Part shown: one piece after another, positions 32,984 through 42,182 of the stretch | Layout: each line of letters starts with the position of its first letter | Numbering within the stretch: the stretch's first letter is position 1 | Program-made: the position numbers and the translations under genes | The notes under the pieces: generated by a model | Told to the model about the DNA's origin: nothing | Databases searched by the model: none | Seen by the model: the letters and a program-made list of their open reading frames with translations, nothing else | Assembly (NCBI RefSeq): GCF_001011035.1 | Contig: NZ_CP011492.1 | Span: forward strand, 6,999,447-7,063,446 | DNA length: 64,000 nucleotides | Direction of reading: 5' to 3' | Source of the DNA: Streptomyces sp. CNQ-509 | GTDB lineage: Bacteria; Actinomycetota; Actinomycetes; Streptomycetales; Streptomycetaceae

Positions 32984-34444
32984 CTACGTGGCGGCGCCCC
33001 GCGGGCCGCGGACGTCCGTGACCGCGCGGGCCAGGCCGGCGATGCCCGCCGCGATGGCGCGCTCGGAGAGCGTCGCGTAGCCGAAGATCAGGCCGCCGGG
33101 CCCGGCCGGGTCGAGGCGGTAGCGGGCGACGCCGCGCAGCGCGACGCCGCGGCGGGCGGCCGCGGCGACGACCGCCGCCTCGTCGAGGTCCGGCGGCAGC
33201 CACGCCACCACGTGCTGCCCTGCCGCGACCCCGGTCGGGACCAGCTCCGGCAGTCGGGCGTCGAGCGCCGCCAGCAGGGCGTCGCGGCGGCGGCGGTAGA
33301 CGGGCCGCATCCGGCGCAGATGGCGGTCGAACTCGCCGCGGGCGAGGAAGTCGGCGAACGTCAACTGGTCGATGACCGACGAGCCGCGGTCGGCGAGCAG
33401 CTTGGCCCGGGCCACGTCGTCCACGAGGTGCGGCGGCACCAGCATCCAGCCGAGGCGCAGCCCGGGTACGAGGGTCTTGCTGGCCGTACCGCAGTAGACG
33501 ACGTGGTCGGGCGCGAGGCCCTGGATGGCGCCGACGGGGGCGCGGTCGTAGCGGTACTCGGCGTCGTAGTCGTCCTCGATCACCAGCGCACCGCGCCGCT
33601 GCGCCCAGCGGATCACCCGCGCGCGGGCCGCCGCGGACAGCACCCCGCCGGTCGGCCACTGGTGCGAAGGCGTCAGCACCACGGCGTCGGCGTCGGCCTT
33701 CTCCAGCTCCTCGACGCGGATGCCGTCGGGACCGACCGGGACGCCCACGACGTCCAGCCCGGCCGCGGCGGCCAGCGGGCGGGCGTCGTCGTCCGGCGAC
33801 GGGTCCTCGACGGCCAGCCGGCGGGCGCCCCGGGCGGCGAGGACCTGGACGAGCAGGGAGACGCCCTGGCCGAACCCGCTGCAGATCACGGTGTGCCGGG
33901 GGCTGGCCGAGGTGCCGCGGACGCGGTTGAGGTAGTCGGCCAGGGCCTGGTGCAGCTCGGGGACGCCGCGGCCGTCGAGGTAGGCGAACCGCTCGTTGGG
34001 CGTGGCGGCGAAGACGGTACGCACCGAGCGCAGCCACGCGGCGCGGGGGAACGTGGAGACGTCGGTGTGCCCGTACCCGAAGTCGACGGCAGGCGCCGCG
34101 CCCTGCGTCCCCGCGGGGGCGGAGGGCGCAGCGGCGCGGGCGCTGTCCGCCGTCCCGCCCTGCTCCAGCGCGACCTGGGTGTAGCCGCCGGCGCGGCTGG
34201 TCAGGTAGCCCTCGGCGACGAGCTGCTGGTACGCCTCGACCACCACCCCGCGCGACACCCCGAGGCCGGCGGCGAGCGTGCGGGTGGGCGGCAGCGACGC
34301 GCCGTGCCGCAGCCGGCCGGCCCGTACGCTCTCCCGGATCGACGCCGCGACCTGCCGGTGCAGCGGCTCGGCGCGGGTGCGGTCCCGGTCCAGCTCGATG
34401 AGCAGATCCTCGGCGGTGCTGGAATTGGTCCGTATGCGGGGCAT
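32984..34444 (-). CDS. MocR/PdxR-type regulator (GntR winged helix plus aminotransferase-like domain)
   Basis: 486 aa. The N-terminal GntR winged helix (about 20-90: LHRQVAASIRESVRAGRL, then LPPTRTLAAGLGVSRGVVVEAY) is linked to a fold-type I aminotransferase-like domain. The PLP lysine is in YCGTASKTLVPGLRLGW, and DYDAEYRYDR is another standard block. MocR proteins use PLP or PLP-amino acid adducts as signals and often control a divergent neighbour. Only 46 nt separate its start from the BBE-type oxidase on the other strand, so this oxidase is the probable target along with itself. Confidence 0.9.
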   Translation of the reverse strand: MPRIRTNSSTAEDLLIELDRDRTRAEPLHRQVAASIRESVRAGRLRHGASLPPTRTLAAGLGVSRGVVVEAYQQLVAEGYLTSRAGGYTQVALEQGGTADSARAAAPSAPAGTQGAAPAVDFGYGHTDVSTFPRAAWLRSVRTVFAATPNERFAYLDGRGVPELHQALADYLNRVRGTSASPRHTVICSGFGQGVSLLVQVLAARGARRLAVEDPSPDDDARPLAAAAGLDVVGVPVGPDGIRVEELEKADADAVVLTPSHQWPTGGVLSAAARARVIRWAQRRGALVIEDDYDAEYRYDRAPVGAIQGLAPDHVVYCGTASKTLVPGLRLGWMLVPPHLVDDVARAKLLADRGSSVIDQLTFADFLARGEFDRHLRRMRPVYRRRRDALLAALDARLPELVPTGVAAGQHVVAWLPPDLDEAAVVAAAARRGVALRGVARYRLDPAGPGGLIFGYATLSERAIAAGIAGLARAVTDVRGPRGAAT

Positions 34445-34490
34445 GGAATCGGACCTTACCGTGGGTACCGATCCGCGTCAGGCTCTGGGC
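34445..34490. promoter_or_regulatory. 46-nt divergent control region (MocR / BBE oxidase)
   Basis: Both start codons face away from this short gap, so the two promoters must overlap each other or the coding ends. It contains ACCGTGGGTACCGAT, with GGTACC at its heart. Direct regulation by the MocR protein is the likely reason for the compactness. Confidence 0.4.
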
Positions 34491-35897
34491 ATGACGACAG
34501 CGACACACACCCGTAGCCGTACCGGACACTCCCTCGCCGCCCTCGCCGCCCGCCTCGACGGCAGGCTCCTCGCCCCCGGCGATGCCGGGTACGACTCCGC
34601 CCGTACCGTCTGGAACGCCATGGTCGACCGCCGGCCGCGGATGATCGTCCAGGCCGCGAGCGCCGCCGACGTGCAGGCCGCGGTGCGCTTCGCCCGCGAG
34701 CACGATCTGGAGATCGGCGTCCGCTGCGGCGGGCACAACGTGGCGGGTTTCGCCGTTCCCGACGACGGCCTGATGATCGACCTGACTCCCATGGGCGGCG
34801 TGCGCGTCGACCCGGTGCGGCGGCGGGCCCGCGTCCAGGGCGGCGCGCTGCTCGGCGCGCTGGACCGGGCCACGCAGCCGTACGGCCTCGCCACCACCGC
34901 GGGGAACGTCTCGCACACGGGTGTCGGCGGGCTCACCCTCGGCGGCGGCATGGGGTGGCTGGCCAGGCAGTACGGGCTCGCGTGCGACAACGTCGAGTCA
35001 TACACGGTGGTCACCGCGGACGGCGGGATCGTGACGGCGAGCAGGACCGCGCACCCGGAGCTTTTCTGGGGGCTGCGCGGGGGCGGCGGCAACTTCGGCG
35101 TCGTCACCGAGTTCGAGTTCCGGCTGCACCGGACGGGCACGCGGACGCTGGTCGCCGAGTTCGACTTCCCCGCCGAGGACGCCGTGCCGGTGCTGGAGGG
35201 CTGGCGCGATCTGAACGCCGTCGCGCCGCGCGAGGCGAGTTTCTCCGCCTCCGTCGCCGACGGCCCGGCGGGCGGCGGCCCGGTGGCCACCGTCGGGTTC
35301 GTGTGGGTCGGCGACCCGGAGCGCGGGCGCCGGCTGCTGCCGGCGCTGCGCGCGCTCGGCCGGCCGGCCGCGACGCGGATCACCACGCCGTCGTACCTGG
35401 AGCTGCAGTCCAGCCTGGACTCCAGCGGCGGCCACGCCTACCGCCGCTACTCCGCCGCCCACTACCTGCGCGACTTCCCGGCCGCGGCCATCGAGCGGTT
35501 CCTGCTGCGCGGGGCGGAGGACCTGCGGGGCGCCGGCTCCGGCGCCGGCCTGCCCGGGGTCGGGCTGCAGGCGCACGGCGGCGCCATCGCCGACGTCCCC
35601 GACGCCGACGCGGCGTTCAGCCATCGCGGCACGATGTTCGAGTTCGGCGCCGGATCGCGCTGGACGGACGAGGCCGAGGACGGTGCCCGGATGGCCGCCG
35701 CCCGCGCCGCGGGCTCGGCCCTCGCCCCGTACGCGAACGGCGTCTACGTCAACTCCCTCACCGCCGACGACGGGCACCGCGGCATCCGCCGCGCCTTCCC
35801 GGCCGCCAAGCTGGCCCGGCTGACGGCGCTCAAGGGCGTCTGGGACCCGCACAACCTCTTCCACCTCAACCAGAACATCCCCCCGGCCGCCCCGTGA
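34491..35897 (+). CDS. FAD-linked oxidase of the BBE/PCMH type
   Basis: 468 aa from the ATG at 34491. The frame is open upstream but runs into the opposite regulator. It has a PCMH-type FAD domain with the flavin-linking His in RCGGHNVAG and GGLTLGGGMGWLARQYGL. A C-terminal BBE motif (WDPHNLFHLNQNI) binds near the flavin. The position that carries the second covalent Cys in bicovalent members reads GNVSHTGVGG, so only the His link is expected. No signal peptide. It oxidises an alcohol, sugar or secondary metabolite with O2. The substrate is unknown. Confidence 0.88.
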   Translation: MTTATHTRSRTGHSLAALAARLDGRLLAPGDAGYDSARTVWNAMVDRRPRMIVQAASAADVQAAVRFAREHDLEIGVRCGGHNVAGFAVPDDGLMIDLTPMGGVRVDPVRRRARVQGGALLGALDRATQPYGLATTAGNVSHTGVGGLTLGGGMGWLARQYGLACDNVESYTVVTADGGIVTASRTAHPELFWGLRGGGGNFGVVTEFEFRLHRTGTRTLVAEFDFPAEDAVPVLEGWRDLNAVAPREASFSASVADGPAGGGPVATVGFVWVGDPERGRRLLPALRALGRPAATRITTPSYLELQSSLDSSGGHAYRRYSAAHYLRDFPAAAIERFLLRGAEDLRGAGSGAGLPGVGLQAHGGAIADVPDADAAFSHRGTMFEFGAGSRWTDEAEDGARMAAARAAGSALAPYANGVYVNSLTADDGHRGIRRAFPAAKLARLTALKGVWDPHNLFHLNQNIPPAAP

Positions 35898-35911
35898 GCC
35901 CGCGTGCGGGC
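35898..35911. terminator. Short convergent hairpin
   Basis: GCCCGC-GT-GCGGGC follows the BBE stop directly, between it and the convergent phosphatase gene. The stem is only 6 bp, so termination activity is uncertain. Confidence 0.35.
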
Positions 35912-35937
35912 GCGTCGCAGGACGGCCCGGCCGCGGC

Positions 35938-37749
35938 TCACCGCGCCGGGGCCTCCGCGTGCAGCACCACCACGGCGAGGTCGTCCTCCACCGGCTCGGG
36001 GCTGAAGTCGTGGGTGGCCTGGCGGACCCGTTCGGCCACCGCCATCGCGCCCATGCCCGCGCAGTCCCGCAGGATCGCGGCGAGGCCGTTGTCGTCGTCG
36101 AGGAGGCGCTGGCCGTCGCGCCGCTCGGTGACCCCGTCGGTGACGCACAGCAGGGTCTCGCCGGGGGCGAGCCGGAAGGTGTCGGCGCTGAACTCGGCGT
36201 CCTCGTCGATGCCGAGCAGCAGTTGGGAGCGGACCACGGAGCCCACTTCCCCCTCGGCGGTCATCCGCAGCGGCAGCGGATGGCCGGCACTGGCGAGGCG
36301 GCACTGGGCGCCGCCCGCGCTCGGGTCGGGGGTCAGCTCCCCGTAGACCATGCTGAGGAAGCGCGGCCGGGCCGCCTCCCCCCTGGCGCTCACCGCCTCC
36401 GCGGCGTCCTCCGCCATCACCGCGTTCAGCCAGCGCAGCACGGACTCCACGCCGTGGCCCTCGCGGGCCAGCAGCCTCACCAGGTGGCGCGTCAGGCCGG
36501 TCACCGACATCGCCTCGACGTCCTTGCCCTGCACATCGCCGAGGAGGAAGCACCAGCGGCCGTCGCCCGTGGGGAAGAGGTCGTAGAAGTCGCCCCCGAC
36601 GGTCTGCCCGCTGGCGTGGGGCTCGTAGACGATCGCCGATTCCATGCCGGGCAGCCTGCCCAGTGTGGACGGGAGCTGGCGGCGCTGAAGGGCACGGCTG
36701 ATGCTCGTCTGGCGGGTGTACTGGCGGGCGGTGGCCAGGGCCTGGGCGACCTGGCGGGAGACGTCCTCCACGATGTGGGCAACGGAGTCGGTGATCTCGG
36801 GCGGTCCCCCCTGCCCGATCAGCAGGGTGCCGCGGTACGTCCCGCCGGAGACCAGGGAGAACGCCAGCGCAGAGCCGCCTTCCTCCGTGCCGGCGCTCTG
36901 CGGCCAGGGCCAGGGGGTGCCCGTGGTCCACAGCTTCGGCGGCGGCGCCTCCGGCTCCAGATCGCCGCGGAGCGGGGCGATGCGCTGCTCGTCGGCGTGC
37001 CAGACGCTGGTGAGCCGCATCGCGCCGTCCTCCCCGAGCAGCCAGACGGCGCACCAGTCGGCGAGCCGGGGCACCATGAGCTGGGTGGCCAGGGCAGCGA
37101 CCATGTTCTCGTCGAGCTGACCGGCCAGCAGTTCGCTGGCCTCCGCGAGCAGCGTCCCGCCGCGGCTGCCCCCGGCCTGGCCGCGGTATTCGGTACGGGC
37201 GAGGGGGTGGGCCAGCTCCGTGGCCTGGAGCTGCTGGTAGAGCACCGGGCTGAGCGGGCCGACCGGCACCTCCGTCCCGCCCGGGGCGGGGAGGGCGAGC
37301 CGGCACCACACCGCCTTCTCGGTGTGCCGGTAGGTGATCCCCCAGGCGTCGGCGAGGGTTGACACGATCTGGAGTCCCAGGCCGCGGCCGGTGCCCGTGC
37401 CGTCGGTGGCACCCGGCACCGTGGCGGTCGGCTGCCGGTCGTACACGTCGATCCGGGCGCCGCTCAGCGCGTCGTCCGCCTCCGGGTCCGTCTCCACCCG
37501 GCAGCGCAGTTCCATCGGGGTGCCGGCGTGGATCAGCGCGTTGGTGACCAGCTCGCCGACGAGCAGCGCGGCGTCGTCCGCCAGCTCCTCGGCGCGCGGG
37601 CCGAGCGAGGAGGTCGCCAGCGCCCGCTCGGTGATCACGGCGCGCACGAACGCGCGGGCCCGGGCCGGCGACCGCCGGTCGGCCGGGAGTTCCGTACCTG
37701 CGCCGGACCCGTCGTGCGCGCCGGGCCTGCCCGAAGAGACGGCCTGCAC
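35938..37749 (-). CDS. SpoIIE-family protein phosphatase with HATPase and GAF-like domains
   Basis: 603 aa from a GTG at 37749 (AGGAG upstream). Order: an RsbW-type HATPase domain (about 25-155: LVGELVTNALIHA, GTGRGLGLQIVSTLAD), a GAF-like sensor (about 200-345), and a PP2C/SpoIIE phosphatase (about 365-600: GGDFYDLFPTGDG, FLLGDVQGKDVEA, CVTDGVTERRDG, EDDLAVVVLH) with the metal-binding Asp residues. Such proteins control partner-switching of sigma factors by kinase and phosphatase action on anti-sigma antagonists. It is divergent from the large hybrid kinase, a pairing seen at osmotic/oxidative stress loci of Streptomyces. Confidence 0.92.
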   Translation of the reverse strand: MQAVSSGRPGAHDGSGAGTELPADRRSPARARAFVRAVITERALATSSLGPRAEELADDAALLVGELVTNALIHAGTPMELRCRVETDPEADDALSGARIDVYDRQPTATVPGATDGTGTGRGLGLQIVSTLADAWGITYRHTEKAVWCRLALPAPGGTEVPVGPLSPVLYQQLQATELAHPLARTEYRGQAGGSRGGTLLAEASELLAGQLDENMVAALATQLMVPRLADWCAVWLLGEDGAMRLTSVWHADEQRIAPLRGDLEPEAPPPKLWTTGTPWPWPQSAGTEEGGSALAFSLVSGGTYRGTLLIGQGGPPEITDSVAHIVEDVSRQVAQALATARQYTRQTSISRALQRRQLPSTLGRLPGMESAIVYEPHASGQTVGGDFYDLFPTGDGRWCFLLGDVQGKDVEAMSVTGLTRHLVRLLAREGHGVESVLRWLNAVMAEDAAEAVSARGEAARPRFLSMVYGELTPDPSAGGAQCRLASAGHPLPLRMTAEGEVGSVVRSQLLLGIDEDAEFSADTFRLAPGETLLCVTDGVTERRDGQRLLDDDNGLAAILRDCAGMGAMAVAERVRQATHDFSPEPVEDDLAVVVLHAEAPAR

Positions 37750-37777
37750 AAATGGCTCCTGCCTGAGACCTCATCGT

Positions 37778-37803
37778 GACAAAATCTAATATAGTAGACA
37801 AAA
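37778..37803. promoter_or_regulatory. AT-rich divergent promoter region with direct repeats
   Basis: A block around 37776-37805 is strikingly A/T-rich for this genome (AATCTAATATAGTAG). It contains GACAAAA twice, at 37778-37784 and 37797-37803, a spacing of 19 nt. It lies between the divergent phosphatase and hybrid-kinase genes and probably holds both promoters. Confidence 0.5.
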
Positions 37804-37874
37804 GCCTCTTGAGGTGAGGAGCGGATCCGGAGCGTCCGCCCGGCCGCCGGCCATGCAGCAGGGAGCGCGCAGGG

Positions 37875-40800
37875 ATGGGCGTGATGGAGGATCGTGAGAA
37901 GCAGTCGGTGCCCACTGCCGACCTACACCCGCTGCTGAGCGCGCTCAGGTCGCTGCGCGACGGCGACTTCTCGGCGCGGGTGCCGGAGAACGGCGAGGGT
38001 GTGCTGGGCGAGGTTGCCGAGGCGTTCAACCGGGTGGCCGCCCGCAACGAGCACCTGGCGTCCGAGGTGCGCCGGGTGCGGGGGGTGGTGGCCCGGAAGG
38101 GCGTCCTGGACGAGCGGATCTCCGCGAGCACCGGGCAGGGCGACTGGGCCCAGGTGGTCCACGACGCGAACGACCTGCTCGACGCCCTGGCCGTGCCGAT
38201 GACGGACGCCACCCGGGTGCTGGAGGCGGTGGCCGAGGGGGACCTGAACCAGCACATGGAGCTACGCGTCGGTACCCGCCACCTCCACGGCGACCTGCGC
38301 AGTCTCGGGGTGGGGCTCAACCGCGTGGTGGACCACCTGTCCACCTTCACCGGCGAGGTGATGCGGGTGGCGCACGAGGTGGGCACCGAGGGCCGGCTCG
38401 GTGGCCGCGCCAGCGTGCGGGGGCTGTCCGGCTCGTGGCGCGCGGTGACCGAGGCGGTCAACACCATGGCCTCCCGGCTGACCCAGCAGGTGCGCGACAT
38501 CGCCGCCGTGACCACGGCGGTGGCCAGCGGCGACCTGACCCGCAAGGTGACGGTGGAGACAGCGGGGGAGCTGCTGGAGCTGAAGCTCACGGTGAACACC
38601 ATGGTGGACCAGTTGTCCGCGTTCGCCGACGAGGTGACCCGCGTGGCGCGTGAGGTGGGCACCGACGGCATGCTCGGCGGTCAGGCCCACGTCAGGGACG
38701 TGTCGGGGGTGTGGAAGGACTTGACGAACAACGTCAACCTGATGGCCTCCAACCTCACCTCCCAGGTCCGCAACATCGCCCAGGTGACCACGGCGGTGGT
38801 GCGCGGCGACCTCAGCCAGAAGATCACGGCGGACGCCCGCGGCGAGATCCGCCAGCTCATGAGCACGGTGAACGCGATGGTGGACCAGTTGTCCGCGTTC
38901 GCCGACGAGGTGACCCGCGTCGCCCGTGAGGTGGGCACCGACGGCATGCTCGGCGGTCAGGCGCAGGTGAAGGACGTGTCGGGGGTGTGGAAGGACCTGA
39001 CGGACAACGTCAACTTCATGGCGTCGAATCTGACGTCGCAGGTGCGGAACATCGCCCAGGTGGCCACCGCGGTGGCGAACGGTGACCTGTCGAAGAAGAT
39101 CGACGTGGACGCGCGCGGCGAGATCCTCGAACTCAAGACGACCCTCAACACCATGGTGGATCAGTTGTCGGCCTTCTCCTCCGAGGTGACCCGCGTGGCC
39201 CGCGAGGTCGGCACCGACGGGAACCTCGGCGGTCAGGCGCAGGTCAGGGACGTGTCGGGGGTGTGGAAGGACCTGACGGACAACGTCAACTTCATGGCGT
39301 CGAATCTGACGTCGCAGGTGCGGAACATCGCCCTGGTGACCACCGCGGTGGCGAACGGTGACCTGTCGAAGAAGATCGACGTGGACGCGCGCGGCGAGAT
39401 CCTCGAACTCAAGACCACCGTGAACAGCATGGTGCAGCAGTTGCGCGACTTCGCGGACGAGGTCACCCGGGTGGCCCGCGAGGTCGGCACGGAGGGAAAG
39501 CTCGGCGGCCGGGCCCAGGTGCACGGGGTCTCCGGGGTGTGGAAGGACCTGACGGACAACGTCAACTTCATGGCGTCGAATCTGACGTCGCAGGTGCGGA
39601 ACATCGCCCAGGTGGCCACCGCGGTGGCGAACGGTGACCTGTCGAAGAAGATCGACGTGGACGCGCGCGGCGAGATCCTCGAACTCAAGACGACCCTCAA
39701 CACCATGGTGGACACGCTGTCGGCCTTCTCCTCCGAGGTGACCCGCGTGGCCCGCGAGGTCGGCAGCGAGGGCCGCCTGGGCGGTCAGGCGCGCGTCGAG
39801 GGCGTCTCCGGCAACTGGAAGCGGCTGACGAGGAGCGTCAACGAACTGGCCCTGAACCTCACTACGCAGGTGCGCGCCATCGGCGAGGTGGCCAGCTCGG
39901 TCGCCAAGGGCGACATGTCGCGCTCCATCACCGTGGAGGCGCAGGGCGAGGTCGCCGACCTGAAGGACAACGTCAACCGCATGGTGTCCAACCTGCGTGA
40001 GACCACCCGCACCAAGGACTGGCTGGAGTCCAACCTGACCCGCATCGCCGGACTGATGCAGGGCCACCGCGACATGGTGGAGGTCGCCGACCTGATCCTG
40101 CGCGAGCTGGCACCGCTGGTGAACGCGCACTCCGAGCTCTTCTTCCGGGTCGACACCTCGGCCCCGGACGGCGAGGGCCTGGAGCTCATCGCGGACTACG
40201 GGGTCGGCGGCCGCGGCCGGGAGGACCTCCAGTCGGAGTCCCCGATCCGCGGGCTGATCGCCCAGGCCGTACGGCAGAAGGAGCGGATCCTCATCGAGGA
40301 CGCCCCGCAGCACTACGTGACCGTCGAGTCCGCCCTGGGCTCGGCCCCGGCCTCCAGCATCCTCATCCTGCCGATCCTCTTCGAGGACCGGCTGCTGGGC
40401 GTGATCGAGCTGGCGTCCTTCAGCAAGTTCAACGAGATCCAGCTCACGTTCGTCGACCAGTTCGCGCACACCATCGGCGTCTCGTTCAACACCATCCTCT
40501 CCAACGCCCGCACCGAGGCGCTGCTGTCGCAGTCGCAGCGCCTCACCTCCGAGCTGCGCACCCGCTCCGAGGAACTGCAGCGGTCCAACGCGGAGCTGGA
40601 GGAGAAGGCGTCGCTCCTGGCCACGTCGTCCCAGTACAAGTCGGACTTCCTGGCGAACATGTCGCACGAGCTGCGCACCCCGCTGAACTCCCTGCTGATC
40701 CTGGCCCAGTTGCTCGCCGACAACGCCGACGGGCGGCTGTCCGAACAGGAGGTGGAGTTCGCGGGCACCATCTACCAGGCGGGCTCCGACCTCCTCCAGC

Positions 40801-42182
40801 TCATCAACGACATCCTCGACCTCTCCAAGGTGGAGGCGGGCCGCATCGACGTACACCCGCAGCGCATCCCGCTGGCCAAACTCCTCGACTACGTACGCGC
40901 CACGTTCCGGCCGCTCACGGTCGACCGGGGGCTGGGCTTCGAGGTGACCGTAGGCGACGACGTGCCGGCCGAGCTCTACAGCGACCAGCAGCGCATCCAG
41001 CAGGTGCTGCGCAACCTCCTGTCCAACGCGGTGAAGTTCACCAGCAGGGGAGGAGTGGAACTGCGGGTGGAGCGGGTCCCGTCGGAGGAGTTCACGGAGG
41101 ACACGCTGCGCGACGCGGAGACGGTGCTCGCGTTCTCCGTGAAGGACACCGGCATCGGCATCCCGGCGGAGAAGCTGGACGTGATCTTCGAGGCGTTCCA
41201 GCAGTCCGAGGGCACCACCAACCGCAAGTACGGCGGCACCGGTCTCGGCCTGTCCATCAGCCGGGAGATCGCCGGCCTCCTCGGCGGGCGGATCGACGCG
41301 GAGAGCGAGGAGGGCGTGGGCTCGCAGTTCACCCTCTACGTACCGGCGCGACTGCCCGGCAAGGCGCTCGCGGCCGCCTCGGGGAGCGCGACGCCGGCGC
41401 TCGAACCGGCGGAGCCGCGCCGTCCCGGGAAGAGGCGGGCAGGCGCGGACCGCGGCGGACCCCGGGACGGCCGGGGCGAGGCGCAGCCGGCGAAGCCCGC
41501 TGTCCGCGCCCCCGCCGCGGAGGGGGAGGCGGCCCGTACCGCGGCGCGGACACCGGGGCCGGAGGCGGCGGGCACCGAGGCGGTGGCTCCCGAAGTGGCG
41601 CACACGGAGGCGCCCGCGGACCGGGAACGGGCGGACACCTGGCCCGAGACGACACGGCTGCGGCAATGGCTCAGCGGCCGTCCCGGCCGGGTGCTGACCG
41701 GACGGCACGTGCTCATCGTGGACGACGACATCCGCAACGTGTTCGCCCTGACGCACATGCTGGGCCGGGTCGGGATCTCCGTGAAGTACGCCGAGAACGG
41801 CCGCGAGGGCTTCGACGTCCTGGAGCGCTCCCCGGAGATCTCGCTGGTGCTGATGGACATCATGATGCCGGAGGTCGACGGCTACGAGGTGATCAGGACC
41901 ATCCGCGCCACGCCGCGCCTCGCCGGTCTGCCGATCATCGCGCTCACCGCCAAGGCCATGCCGGGCGACCGGGAGAAGGCCATCGAGGCCGGTGCGGACG
42001 GCTACGTCCCGAAGCCGGTCAACGTCGACCGGCTGCTCACGGCGATCTACGAGCAACTCGAGTCGCACGACCGGCGGGCGGGCGGCGGCGGCCAGGCCCC
42101 GGACGGCGGCCCGGCCGGAGAGACGCCAGGCGACGCGCGGGGCGACGACGACGACCCGGCGGCACCGGGACGGGCCGCATGA
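37875..42182 (+). CDS. Multi-HAMP hybrid sensor histidine kinase (group III/NIK1-like)
   Basis: 1435 aa, soluble, without transmembrane helices. After an N-terminal HAMP-like part, near-identical 92-residue HAMP units (LTSQVRNIAQVxTAV, then VANGDLSKKIDVDARGEI and MVDQLSAFxxEVTRVAREVGT) run to about residue 715. Next come a GAF domain (about 735-880), a coiled coil, HisKA with His931 in MSHELRTPLN, and HATPase (NLLSNAVKF, DTGIGIPAEK, GGTGLGLSIS). A disordered Pro/Ala/Glu linker of about 100 residues leads to a receiver with phospho-Asp1328 in VLMDIMMPEVDG. It resembles fungal osmosensor kinases and the Streptomyces HAMP-repeat kinases. It overlaps the next response-regulator gene by 4 nt. An ATG 9 nt later is an alternative start. 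Confidence 0.95.
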   Translation: MGVMEDREKQSVPTADLHPLLSALRSLRDGDFSARVPENGEGVLGEVAEAFNRVAARNEHLASEVRRVRGVVARKGVLDERISASTGQGDWAQVVHDANDLLDALAVPMTDATRVLEAVAEGDLNQHMELRVGTRHLHGDLRSLGVGLNRVVDHLSTFTGEVMRVAHEVGTEGRLGGRASVRGLSGSWRAVTEAVNTMASRLTQQVRDIAAVTTAVASGDLTRKVTVETAGELLELKLTVNTMVDQLSAFADEVTRVAREVGTDGMLGGQAHVRDVSGVWKDLTNNVNLMASNLTSQVRNIAQVTTAVVRGDLSQKITADARGEIRQLMSTVNAMVDQLSAFADEVTRVAREVGTDGMLGGQAQVKDVSGVWKDLTDNVNFMASNLTSQVRNIAQVATAVANGDLSKKIDVDARGEILELKTTLNTMVDQLSAFSSEVTRVAREVGTDGNLGGQAQVRDVSGVWKDLTDNVNFMASNLTSQVRNIALVTTAVANGDLSKKIDVDARGEILELKTTVNSMVQQLRDFADEVTRVAREVGTEGKLGGRAQVHGVSGVWKDLTDNVNFMASNLTSQVRNIAQVATAVANGDLSKKIDVDARGEILELKTTLNTMVDTLSAFSSEVTRVAREVGSEGRLGGQARVEGVSGNWKRLTRSVNELALNLTTQVRAIGEVASSVAKGDMSRSITVEAQGEVADLKDNVNRMVSNLRETTRTKDWLESNLTRIAGLMQGHRDMVEVADLILRELAPLVNAHSELFFRVDTSAPDGEGLELIADYGVGGRGREDLQSESPIRGLIAQAVRQKERILIEDAPQHYVTVESALGSAPASSILILPILFEDRLLGVIELASFSKFNEIQLTFVDQFAHTIGVSFNTILSNARTEALLSQSQRLTSELRTRSEELQRSNAELEEKASLLATSSQYKSDFLANMSHELRTPLNSLLILAQLLADNADGRLSEQEVEFAGTIYQAGSDLLQLINDILDLSKVEAGRIDVHPQRIPLAKLLDYVRATFRPLTVDRGLGFEVTVGDDVPAELYSDQQRIQQVLRNLLSNAVKFTSRGGVELRVERVPSEEFTEDTLRDAETVLAFSVKDTGIGIPAEKLDVIFEAFQQSEGTTNRKYGGTGLGLSISREIAGLLGGRIDAESEEGVGSQFTLYVPARLPGKALAAASGSATPALEPAEPRRPGKRRAGADRGGPRDGRGEAQPAKPAVRAPAAEGEAARTAARTPGPEAAGTEAVAPEVAHTEAPADRERADTWPETTRLRQWLSGRPGRVLTGRHVLIVDDDIRNVFALTHMLGRVGISVKYAENGREGFDVLERSPEISLVLMDIMMPEVDGYEVIRTIRATPRLAGLPIIALTAKAMPGDREKAIEAGADGYVPKPVNVDRLLTAIYEQLESHDRRAGGGGQAPDGGPAGETPGDARGDDDDPAAPGRAA
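38424..39980 (+). repeat. 276-bp tandem coding repeats (HAMP units)
   Basis: The phrase beginning GTGTCGGGGGTGTGG or a variant recurs at 38424, 38700, 38976, 39252, 39528 and 39804, exactly 276 bp (92 codons) apart. The units starting at 38976, 39252 and 39528 share stretches of well over 100 identical nucleotides, including synonymous positions. This points to recent duplication or gene conversion. Confidence 0.92.

Noticed and set aside
38424..39980. Regular repeats considered as a CRISPR array
   Set aside because: Units are 276 bp, coding and translated as HAMP domains; there are no short repeats with unique spacers.
38262..42068. Minus-strand open frame of 1268 codons opposite the HAMP kinase
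   Set aside because: Antisense shadow of the GC-rich repeats; the sense strand has full HisKA, HATPase and receiver motifs.
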